Assembly: GCA_017424205.1 (NCBI GenBank)
Contig: JAFPAS010000139.1
Coordinates: 1-6,015 of the forward strand
From: Prevotella sp.
GTDB taxonomy: Bacteria; Bacteroidota; Bacteroidia; Bacteroidales; Bacteroidaceae
Reading direction: 5' to 3'
Length of the DNA stretch: 6,015 nucleotides
In this document: positions 1 to 6,015 of the stretch, piece after piece
Position numbering within the stretch: the stretch's first letter is position 1
Layout: the number at the start of each line of letters is the position of its first letter
Notes under the pieces: model-generated
Database searches by the model: none
The model's input: only the letters and a program-made list of their open reading frames with translations
Told to the model about the DNA's origin: nothing
Position numbers and translations under genes: made by a program

Positions 1-1
1 C

Positions 2-1858
2 ACGTGCGGCGACTCAACCATGGCGCCGTATGACGAGGCTGCCACTGTGACACGTGGCTGGGGTATGTATTTCCAGCAGTTTCTGAATGGTGTGACATCA
101 GTAAACTATGCCCGTGGCGGACGCGACACACGCGGATTCTATGAAGAGGCAGACCGCTGGGGCGCTGTGAAGAAGAATATGCAGCCAGGCGACTATGTGC
201 TGATACAGTTCGCACATAACGACGAGAAGAACGGCGGCATGGACGGTGTGGCGCTGAAGGCTTACTACGAGAGCATCGGCAATACAGCAGAGGCAGCCAA
301 GGTAGATACTCGCGGCTCTGTTCCTACCACCACTTATCAGGAAGACCTGCGCAAGTATGTAGAAGAGACACGTGCGTTGGGCGGCAATCCTATTTTGGTG
401 GCACCAGTATGCCGCAGCTATTTCGACGGCAATAAGATACGCCGCAACGGACGTCACGATCTCGGCGACAGCTTCTCGGTGCTCACAGCAAATGGTCCGG
501 TAAGCGGACAGAGTGTGCCAGAGAGCGACCATTCTATGGACTATCCCTACCAGATGAAGATGGTGGCAGAGGAGATGAATGTGCCGTTCATAGATCTTAC
601 CACAGCTACAGCAGAACTCTATGAGAGCTACGGCGACGCAAAATGCCATGAGTATCTCTTCGACGGCGACGGCAGCACACACTTTAATACCACGGGTGCG
701 CTGCTCGTAGCGCGCAAGTGTGCCGAGCTGATGAAGGCGCAGGGCATTCTGGCAGATAATATCGTGCTGCCTACCGACCTTACCGTTACACCATCTGACG
801 GCGATATGGGTCAGGCATACACAGGACAGGTGCTCACAAAGGAGTTCACTCTGAATGGTTTTGGTCTTGTACCTGAAAGCGGAACAGTGACTATCACAGC
901 ATCTGAGGGCATTAAGATTTCTGCCGACAAGACTACATGGGTGGAGAAGCTCAGCACAGACTATAACGCATCAACACTCGTCAAGACATTCTATGCGCAG
1001 CTGACACTAGAGAAGGCTGGCGTGACAGAGGGAACGGTTACTATCGCTTCTGGCGACAAGACCATCGTCATACCTGTAAAGGCTACAGCAATTGTTGTTG
1101 AGGGCGGCGTGCCAGTGAAGGCTTATTGGCGTCTGGAGAAGGACGAATCATGCCAGCTGACTGGTCCGGCTACAGTTCTCGGACAGTCTTGGTCTAACAT
1201 GTATGTTCAGAGATATGCTTGTCCGAAGGGCGGAACAGATGCTAACGGCAACTACTACACACAGTATCCAGACGGTATTCCTGCAGGCGAGACACCTGAC
1301 CGCAAGACACAGCGCAACCTGCTCAAGGGCGACAACTGGCCTGACGGCGAGATTGACGACAATCCAGAGCGATACATAGACTTCGGTCTGAAAGCTAATA
1401 TTGGCACAGAACTTAAGATTACGAATATCAGCCTTTATGTAGGCGGTGCTGGTGGCAATGGCATGATGTGCCATGTATATTATTCAACAGATAACTATCA
1501 GACACGCACCACAATCTATGCGCCGAGCAAGATGGTGTCAAACACTATGAACGGCGTAAGCAATCAGCCAGTAATCACGCTGAAGGAAGGCGAGGAGGTG
1601 CATGTGCGCATATATCCATGGTATGACGGAGCGGCTTCGGGCAAGACAATCTGCCTGAGCGATGTTACTATCGAGGGCATGGCTTTCAGCAGTTCGTCAA
1701 CAGGCATCAGCAATACCATGACTGGCTCTGAGGTTGTGAGCGTGAAGTATTATGATGTTGCAGGTCGCGAACTGCAGGGTAAGTCTAACGGCATGAACAT
1801 CGTACGCACGGTATATGCCGACGGAACAACGACAACACACAAAACTATTAATAACTAA
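2..1858 (+). CDS. CE12-type rhamnogalacturonan acetylesterase, SGNH hydrolase (5' end outside window)
   Basis: Seen: the frame is open from the first bases. Codons before the ATG at 20 read T-C-G-D-S-T, the SGNH block I motif, with the nucleophile serine at 14-16. The gene therefore starts upstream, and the signal peptide is not visible. Other blocks follow: NYARGGRDTRGF with oxyanion glycine near 119, QFAHND with oxyanion asparagine at 218, and DGDGSTHFN with catalytic histidine at 680. Ser-to-Gly (35 residues) and Ser-to-Asn (68) distances are close to those of fungal rhamnogalacturonan acetylesterase. After the catalytic domain (to about 765) come an Ig/BACON-like beta domain (about 770-1095), a jelly-roll-like domain (about 1100-1690) and a sorting-type tail (1697-1855). 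Known: CE12 enzymes remove acetyl esters from rhamnogalacturonan I. Inferred: a secreted pectin deacetylase, co-transcribed with the pectinesterase 15 bases downstream. Odd: the block V aspartate is four residues before the histidine, not three. Another acetylated glycan cannot be excluded as substrate. Confidence 0.85.
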   Translation, partial: TCGDSTMAPYDEAATVTRGWGMYFQQFLNGVTSVNYARGGRDTRGFYEEADRWGAVKKNMQPGDYVLIQFAHNDEKNGGMDGVALKAYYESIGNTAEAAKVDTRGSVPTTTYQEDLRKYVEETRALGGNPILVAPVCRSYFDGNKIRRNGRHDLGDSFSVLTANGPVSGQSVPESDHSMDYPYQMKMVAEEMNVPFIDLTTATAELYESYGDAKCHEYLFDGDGSTHFNTTGALLVARKCAELMKAQGILADNIVLPTDLTVTPSDGDMGQAYTGQVLTKEFTLNGFGLVPESGTVTITASEGIKISADKTTWVEKLSTDYNASTLVKTFYAQLTLEKAGVTEGTVTIASGDKTIVIPVKATAIVVEGGVPVKAYWRLEKDESCQLTGPATVLGQSWSNMYVQRYACPKGGTDANGNYYTQYPDGIPAGETPDRKTQRNLLKGDNWPDGEIDDNPERYIDFGLKANIGTELKITNISLYVGGAGGNGMMCHVYYSTDNYQTRTTIYAPSKMVSNTMNGVSNQPVITLKEGEEVHVRIYPWYDGAASGKTICLSDVTIEGMAFSSSSTGISNTMTGSEVVSVKYYDVAGRELQGKSNGMNIVRTVYADGTTTTHKTINN

Positions 1859-1873
1859 ATCAAAAACTGAATT

Positions 1874-4800
1874 ATGAAAAGAAACTTATTGAATGGGCTT
1901 CTGTTCATGCTCGTCAGCCTTTTCGCTACAACGGCAAAGGCACAGAGCACACAGAATGTTATCCCTAACAGCGATACTAATCCTTTCAATATGCGCTATG
2001 GCGAGCTTCACGGAGGTCGTGCAAGCTTCGGCTCAGACAATCATATCGACTGGATGAACAACGGCGACTATGCTGTATACAAACTGAAGAACGATGTTGA
2101 CGCTCAGTACTATGACATCGATTTCGGAGTAGGTACACAGCAGGACAACGTAAGCATAACAATCGCTATTGCAAATGAGAATGGCGAGACTATCTGGACT
2201 GGCACACAGGCTATTGAGAACAATGGCAACTGGAACGACTACAAGCCTTACTCTCTCCGTACTGGCGAGATGCTCAAGGGCAAGTATACTATGACTATCA
2301 CCTTCAATAGTGTAGGCGGAAACGGAACAACAGGCAACCTTAACAATATTAAGTTTACTGCAAAGGAGAAGTTCGTATCTGAGACAGTTGACAATCAGGC
2401 TGCTACAGTCACATTCGCATTCGACCAGGGTACAGAGGGACAGACTGGTGTATACAGCGAAAATGCTACTGGATGGTTCAAAAGCAACTTTACAGGACAT
2501 GGAACAACACTCACAATTAAGTCGGCAAGACTAAACCAGACTCTCTTCCAGCCTTCAAACAGTAATGAATCAGGCCCAACAGATGAGAACTATATTGATT
2601 TCATGATAACTCCTGTAAATGGATTGAAGTTCACTCCTACAAAGGTTTCTTTCAATACAACGAAGTATGGTACAAGTGGAGGTGTCGTTGACGCTACATG
2701 GGTAAACTCTGATGGCACAACCGTATCTATTGAGACAGGTATTATTCCAGAGCGTAATGACGCTGTTAAGGCATTCAGCAAAGAGGTTGCAGGCGCTGCA
2801 GCAAGCGATGGCGTATGTGGTCTTCGTCTCAATCTCTACTCTCTTGGCAATACCAAGCAGGTTGGCTTTGGCAATATTGTTATCGAGGGTGTAATAAGCG
2901 GTACTACACAGGATGTTCCACAGTATACACTCAACGTTGCTCTTGCAGATGAGGCTGCTGGTGAGATTGCTGTTAAGCCAAACGTAGCAACATTCTCAGA
3001 GGGCGATGAAGTAACACTCACTGTAACAGAGAATTTCGGCTATCACTTTGCTGCATGGGTTGACGCTGACGGTAAGACCGTATCAACAGAAAATCCATAT
3101 ACATTCGCTGTTATGGCGAATACAGACCTGAAGGCTACATTCACAAAGAACAATGTATATGCTCTCAACTATGTTGCTGTTGACGACATGGGCAATAAGT
3201 ACGGCAACAAGAACCTCGTGACATTCCTCCCAGAGGGTAATGTTGTTGACGGCGTTCACTACTATGAGGAAGGTACAGACGTGAAACTCTCTGTTGCCAG
3301 CAATAAGATTCTCTCGTTCACAGGATGGGAAGACGGCACAACTAATGCTGAGCGCACTATCAATATGAACGGCGAGAAGAACGTGACTGTTAACTACGCC
3401 GTTGCTGACTACATCGTGGCATGGGATCTCTATCTGGATTCTCCAAACTCTCAGCGTGCTGCCGACTATCGTAGCAATAGCGAGAACGCAGGTCTGCTCT
3501 CACTCCGCAATGAAGCAGGAGGAACAACAACCTGGCTCACACGCGGTGTGAACAACGGTGCTGAGGAAGGCCGCTGGGGTGCACGTATCTGGAAGCTCCG
3601 TTCTGAGGGATGGTACTGGGAAATCTCTTTCTCTACAAAGGGATACAGCAACATCAAGTTCTCTAACGGTTTCGGACACTCTTACAATACTTATAAGGTG
3701 ATGAAGGCGCAGTACTCTGTTGACGGCACTAACTTCACTGACGTGGGTACATACGACATCGTTGACCGCGGATGGGTTGACGGAGAATTCACTCTTCCTG
3801 CTGAGGCTAACAATCAGGAGCGTGTATACATTCGTTGGGTTCCGGGTTCTGAGGAACTTGTTGGTAACGAGACAGACTACGACGGACTTTCTATTGGCGA
3901 CATCTTCGTTTTCGGAGAGAGCGAGCAGGCTAACGACCAGACAGCACCAGTGCTCGTAAGCAGCAATCCTGCTAACGGTGCAACAGGAGCTTCTGCTACT
4001 GGCAGCATCGTGCTGACATTCGACGAGCGCATCAAGGCTGGTACAGGCAGCGCAACTCTCAACGGTGAGAATATCGCTCCTACTGTAACTGGCAAGACTG
4101 CAGTATTCCAGTATGCTGGTCTCGACTACAACAAGGAGTACGCATTCACAATCCCAGCAGGCGTAATCACTGACCGCAGCGGCAATGCTTATGCTGGTAC
4201 TACAATCAACTTCACAACAATGGAGCGCACACAGCCAGCAGCACGCATCTACGACGCAGTGGTTGCAGCTGACGGCTCAGGCGACTATACATCAGTTCAG
4301 GCTGCTATCGATGCTGCTCCAGCAGGACGCGGTACGCCATGGCTCGTATTCATCAAGGCTGGTGAGTATAAGGAGCATGTTAACATCCCTGCTAATAAGC
4401 CTTACATCCACCTCATCGGACAGGACGACGACAAGGTATTTATTACTGACGACCGTCTCTGCGGTGGCGACAACGCAGTACATGTTGACGATGGCGCTAC
4501 GGTAGTGGTTAAGGCTGGCAACTGTTTCTTCGAGGGCATCACATTCGTAAACTCTTGGGGTCATGAGAAGCAGGCTGGACCGCAGGCTCTCGCACTTAAT
4601 ACTCAGGGCGACCGTATCGTTTTCAATAAGTGTTCTATGTGGAGCTATCAGGATACATGGATTACAACAAGCACATCTAACAACCGTTGCTATGCTAAGG
4701 ACTGCTTCATCGAAGGTGCGGTAGACTTCATCTACAACAGCGGTAACTACTACTTCGAAAACTCAACTCTCTATATCAACCGTAAGAGCGGTGGTTACAT

Positions 4801-5569
4801 CGTAGCTCCTTCTCATGCTGCTGATGTTAAGTGGGGTTACGTATTCATGAACACTCTCATCACAGCTCCAGGCAACCCTGCAGAGACTGACGTATGGCTC
4901 GGACGTCCATGGCATAACTCTCCAAAGACTGTCTTCATCAATACAACAGCTGAGGTTACAATTCCTGCTGCAGGATGGTATGAGACAATGGGCGGTCTGC
5001 CAGCACTCTGGGCTGAGTATAACACAATGGACGGCGACGGCAACCCTGTAGACCTCTCACAGCGTCGCTCTTCTTACTACAGAACAGAGAATAACGAGAA
5101 GGTTTGGGTTCACAACGTGAAGAACACTCTCACAGCCGAGGAGGCAGCACAGTATACTGTTAAGAACGTACTCTCTGGTTCTGACGCATGGCAGCCAGAA
5201 ATCATCACAGAGGCTTGCGCAGCTCCTAAGGCTACATTCAATGCTGAGACAGGCAAGATTTCTTGGGATGCAGTGCCATACGCTATATGCTACGTAATCA
5301 CTAAGGACGGCAAGGTTGTAGGTTTCACAACTGAGACATCATACGACTATGTTGCAGGTTCTGAGTATAAGATTCAGGCTGCTAACGAGTTCGGTGGACT
5401 TAGCGAGATTGCTGTTCCTGGCGAGTCTACAGGTATCGAGATACTTGAAGGCAACGCAACAGGCATCGAGCAGGTTTATACTATCGACGGCAAGCGTCTC
5501 CCTTCTATGCAGCGCGGCATCAACATCGTGCGCACTGCTGACGGACGCGTAGTAAAAGTAGTGAAGTAA
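1874..5569 (+). CDS. Secreted multidomain pectin methylesterase (CE8 pectinesterase)
   Basis: Hydrolyses methyl esters of homogalacturonan outside the cytoplasm. Residue positions: signal peptide 1-23 (MKRNLL, hydrophobic core, AKA|QS, no lipobox Cys); CBM6/CBM35-like module 26-165; beta-rich module 175-343; two divergent InlB/Listeria-Bacteroides-type repeats 350-425 and 428-509; beta-rich module 512-683; Big_5/SbsA-like Ig domain 690-782; CE8 beta-helix about 790-1110; Fn3-like domain about 1114-1184; sorting-type tail 1185-1231. All CE8 catalytic landmarks are present: GEYKEHV (830), QALAL (Q904), YQDTW (Q926, D927), GAVDF (D951) and LGRPW (R1011, W1013). The enzyme core is about a quarter of the protein; typical bacterial CE8 enzymes are 300-450 residues. 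The start is set by the signal peptide and by in-frame stops TAA (1856) and TGA (1868). No Shine-Dalgarno sequence is seen, only an A-rich stretch, as usual in Bacteroidota. It is probably the last gene of an operon, since a terminator follows 20 bases after the stop. Binding targets of the accessory modules are not known. Confidence 0.95.
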   Translation: MKRNLLNGLLFMLVSLFATTAKAQSTQNVIPNSDTNPFNMRYGELHGGRASFGSDNHIDWMNNGDYAVYKLKNDVDAQYYDIDFGVGTQQDNVSITIAIANENGETIWTGTQAIENNGNWNDYKPYSLRTGEMLKGKYTMTITFNSVGGNGTTGNLNNIKFTAKEKFVSETVDNQAATVTFAFDQGTEGQTGVYSENATGWFKSNFTGHGTTLTIKSARLNQTLFQPSNSNESGPTDENYIDFMITPVNGLKFTPTKVSFNTTKYGTSGGVVDATWVNSDGTTVSIETGIIPERNDAVKAFSKEVAGAAASDGVCGLRLNLYSLGNTKQVGFGNIVIEGVISGTTQDVPQYTLNVALADEAAGEIAVKPNVATFSEGDEVTLTVTENFGYHFAAWVDADGKTVSTENPYTFAVMANTDLKATFTKNNVYALNYVAVDDMGNKYGNKNLVTFLPEGNVVDGVHYYEEGTDVKLSVASNKILSFTGWEDGTTNAERTINMNGEKNVTVNYAVADYIVAWDLYLDSPNSQRAADYRSNSENAGLLSLRNEAGGTTTWLTRGVNNGAEEGRWGARIWKLRSEGWYWEISFSTKGYSNIKFSNGFGHSYNTYKVMKAQYSVDGTNFTDVGTYDIVDRGWVDGEFTLPAEANNQERVYIRWVPGSEELVGNETDYDGLSIGDIFVFGESEQANDQTAPVLVSSNPANGATGASATGSIVLTFDERIKAGTGSATLNGENIAPTVTGKTAVFQYAGLDYNKEYAFTIPAGVITDRSGNAYAGTTINFTTMERTQPAARIYDAVVAADGSGDYTSVQAAIDAAPAGRGTPWLVFIKAGEYKEHVNIPANKPYIHLIGQDDDKVFITDDRLCGGDNAVHVDDGATVVVKAGNCFFEGITFVNSWGHEKQAGPQALALNTQGDRIVFNKCSMWSYQDTWITTSTSNNRCYAKDCFIEGAVDFIYNSGNYYFENSTLYINRKSGGYIVAPSHAADVKWGYVFMNTLITAPGNPAETDVWLGRPWHNSPKTVFINTTAEVTIPAAGWYETMGGLPALWAEYNTMDGDGNPVDLSQRRSSYYRTENNEKVWVHNVKNTLTAEEAAQYTVKNVLSGSDAWQPEIITEACAAPKATFNAETGKISWDAVPYAICYVITKDGKVVGFTTETSYDYVAGSEYKIQAANEFGGLSEIAVPGESTGIEILEGNATGIEQVYTIDGKRLPSMQRGINIVRTADGRVVKVVK

Positions 5570-5589
5570 AGTTCGTGTTTTCATAATGG

Positions 5590-5629
5590 ATAGCGGGACG
5601 GAGGTAAATCCTCTGCCCGCTATTTTTTT
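5590..5629 (+). terminator. Rho-independent terminator of the esterase operon
   Basis: The outer stem ATAGCGGG (5590-5597) pairs perfectly with CCCGCTAT (5616-5623). The stem continues through C-G, G-U and GAGG/CCTC (5601-5604 with 5610-5613), with one bulged A at 5598 and a five-base loop TAAAT. A run of seven T (5623-5629) follows. It begins 20 bases after the pectinesterase stop codon, so it ends that transcript. The opposite strand lacks a T tract on its exit side, so the terminator looks one-directional. Confidence 0.93.
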
Positions 5630-5650
5630 ATATCTAATCTTTAAACGATA

Positions 5651-5760
5651 AAGCCGAAGGCAACGACAAAGCTGAAGGCTTCGCCAGCTTGAGTAGCGGA
5701 CGTCAAACGAAGTAAGGGCGAAGCTCTTACCGTTTGGTGCGCGAACAGTGAATGCTGGCA
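5651..5760. repeat. Structured GC-richer intergenic block with short repeats and hairpins
   Basis: This block stands out from the AT-rich flanks. Two near-identical 11-mers lie 18 bases apart: AAGCCGAAGGC (5651-5661) and AAGCTGAAGGC (5669-5679). A strong hairpin sits at 5704-5736: CAAACG pairs with CGTTTG, then after a two-base AA bulge GTAAGGGC pairs with GCTCTTAC around a GAA loop. GCCAGC (5683-5688) can pair with GCTGGC (5754-5759) and enclose that hairpin. A competing pairing also exists, GCTTCGCC (5678-5685) with GGCGAAGC (5717-5724). There is no convincing reading frame and no T tract after the hairpin, so it is not a second terminator. It could be a dispersed Bacteroidota intergenic repeat or part of a small RNA; the sequence alone does not decide. 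Confidence 0.5.
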
Positions 5761-5773
5761 ACAGATAACGATA

Positions 5774-5810
5774 ACCTTAAACATTAAACCTTAACCATTA
5801 ATCCTTAATC
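5774..5810. repeat. 14-bp tandem repeat, about 2.6 copies
   Basis: Copy 1 is ACCTTAAACATTAA (5774-5787), copy 2 is ACCTTAACCATTAA (5788-5801), with 13 of 14 bases equal, and a partial third copy TCCTTAATC follows (5802-5810). It lies between the structured block and the promoter. Such TTAA-rich short-period tracts are common between genes in Prevotella-like genomes, from general memory. A role in regulation or strand slippage is possible but not shown. Confidence 0.7.
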
Positions 5811-5849
5811 TCACAATTAGTGCGAATTTGTAAAAAAACATGCAATCTA

Positions 5850-5881
5850 TTTGGATATTTATTGTTAATTTCGTATATTTG
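5850..5881 (+). promoter_or_regulatory. Bacteroidota sigma-ABfr-type promoter reading right
   Basis: TTTG at 5850-5853 (-33 box) and TATATTTG at 5874-5881 (-7 box) match the Bacteroides consensus TTTG / TAnnTTTG exactly, with a 20-base spacer, which is within the usual range. An A-tract (5832-5838) lies upstream and could act as an UP-like element. The expected transcription start is around 5886-5890. It would drive a gene starting beyond 6015. This marks the boundary between the esterase operon and the next unit. Confidence 0.7.
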
Positions 5882-5892
5882 CAAACGTTTAC
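5881..5892. promoter_or_regulatory. Possible LacI-type operator at the transcription start
   Basis: GCAAACGTTTAC is a near-perfect palindrome with a central CG: AAACGTTT (5883-5890) is perfect and the outer G/C pair also matches, with one mismatch. Central-CG palindromes of this kind are typical of LacI-family operators. It overlaps the end of the -7 box and the expected +1, the usual place for a repressor site. A weaker similar site, GAAACGCTTC, lies about 55 bases downstream (from about 5938). An eight-base palindrome can occur by chance, so this is tentative. Confidence 0.3.
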
Positions 5893-6015
5893 TTAGTTAT
5901 ATGTCTGTATGCTTTGCAAAATAATGTAAATTTAAATAGAAACGCTTCATTCTGGTATTAGTGTAAAATCTGAATTGAGAGAATTTGTCTAATTTATCTT
6001 TAGCATATCAGCGAC
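5888..6015 (+). other. AT-rich leader with no gene, running off the window
   Basis: From the expected transcription start to the window end I see no credible gene. The ATG at 5901 opens only seven codons (MSVCFAK) before TAA, without a supporting start context. No strong hairpin or known riboswitch pattern was recognised. It is best read as the 5' untranslated region of the next gene, at least about 125 bases long. Confidence 0.45.

Noticed and set aside
20..22. ATG at 20 as the start of the acetylesterase
   Set aside because: The preceding in-frame codons encode the GDST catalytic motif, and no signal peptide follows the ATG. It is an internal methionine.
98..682. 194-codon reverse-strand reading frame
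   Set aside because: It lies wholly within the acetylesterase domain, has no recognisable motif and is rich in Cys and His from reverse reading of coding sequence.
1856..1876. CE12 and CE8 as one protein split by a stop codon, since both are in the same frame
   Set aside because: Two in-frame stops (TAA 1856, TGA 1868) separate them, the first protein has its own complete tail and the second its own signal peptide. They are two genes.
5704..5736. Hairpin as a second terminator
   Set aside because: No T tract follows on either strand, and the operon already has a strong terminator at 5590-5629.
5339..5761. 140-codon reverse-strand reading frame
   Set aside because: It starts at a TTG, runs backward through the structured block and the terminator into the pectinesterase gene, and has no coherent protein character. 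It may reflect a repeat element rather than a gene.
5901..5924. Seven-codon leader peptide MSVCFAK
   Set aside because: Too short, no repeated regulatory codon, and no attenuator hairpin visible after it.
5630..6015. CRISPR array, tRNA or insertion sequence in the intergenic region
   Set aside because: The repeats are short and back-to-back with no spacers, no cloverleaf was seen, and there are no terminal inverted repeats or transposase fragments.

Overview
The window suggests a Bacteroidota genome, most likely a gut or rumen Prevotella-type species. The evidence is two large secreted pectin esterases of the multidomain style found in that group, closely related C-terminal tails on both proteins that resemble the type IX secretion sorting domain, a gene start with no Shine-Dalgarno sequence, and a promoter that matches the Bacteroidota TTTG / TAnnTTTG consensus. 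The genus is inferred from style, not proven.

Layout, all on the + strand. (1) Positions 2-1858 hold the 3' part of a CE12-type rhamnogalacturonan acetylesterase of the SGNH/GDSL hydrolase superfamily. Its catalytic serine motif (GDST) lies at the left edge, so the true start and signal peptide are outside the window; the ATG at 20 is not the start. (2) After a 15-base gap, positions 1874-5569 hold a 1231-residue secreted pectin methylesterase (CE8). It has a signal peptide, a CBM6/35-like module, a second beta-rich module, two InlB-type repeats, a third beta-rich module, a Big_5 Ig-like domain, the CE8 beta-helix, an Fn3-like domain and a sorting-type tail. (3) A strong intrinsic terminator at 5590-5629 ends the transcription unit. 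(4) Positions 5630-6015 contain no gene. They hold a structured GC-richer block with hairpins (about 5651-5760), a 14-bp tandem repeat (5774-5810), a good promoter reading right (5850-5881) with a central-CG palindrome over the expected transcription start, and at least 125 bases of AT-rich leader to a gene outside the window.

The two enzymes fit together. CE12 removes acetyl groups from the rhamnogalacturonan I backbone, and CE8 removes methyl groups from homogalacturonan. Together they strip the substituents that block pectate lyases, rhamnogalacturonan lyases and GH28 hydrolases. The pair is best read as the 3' end of an operon in a pectin utilisation locus. No regulator, transporter or SusC/SusD gene is visible. 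I found no clearly new biological system. The points most worth a second look are the altered Asp-His spacing in the acetylesterase, the non-catalytic modules of unknown ligand, the structured intergenic block and the promoter/palindrome pair.
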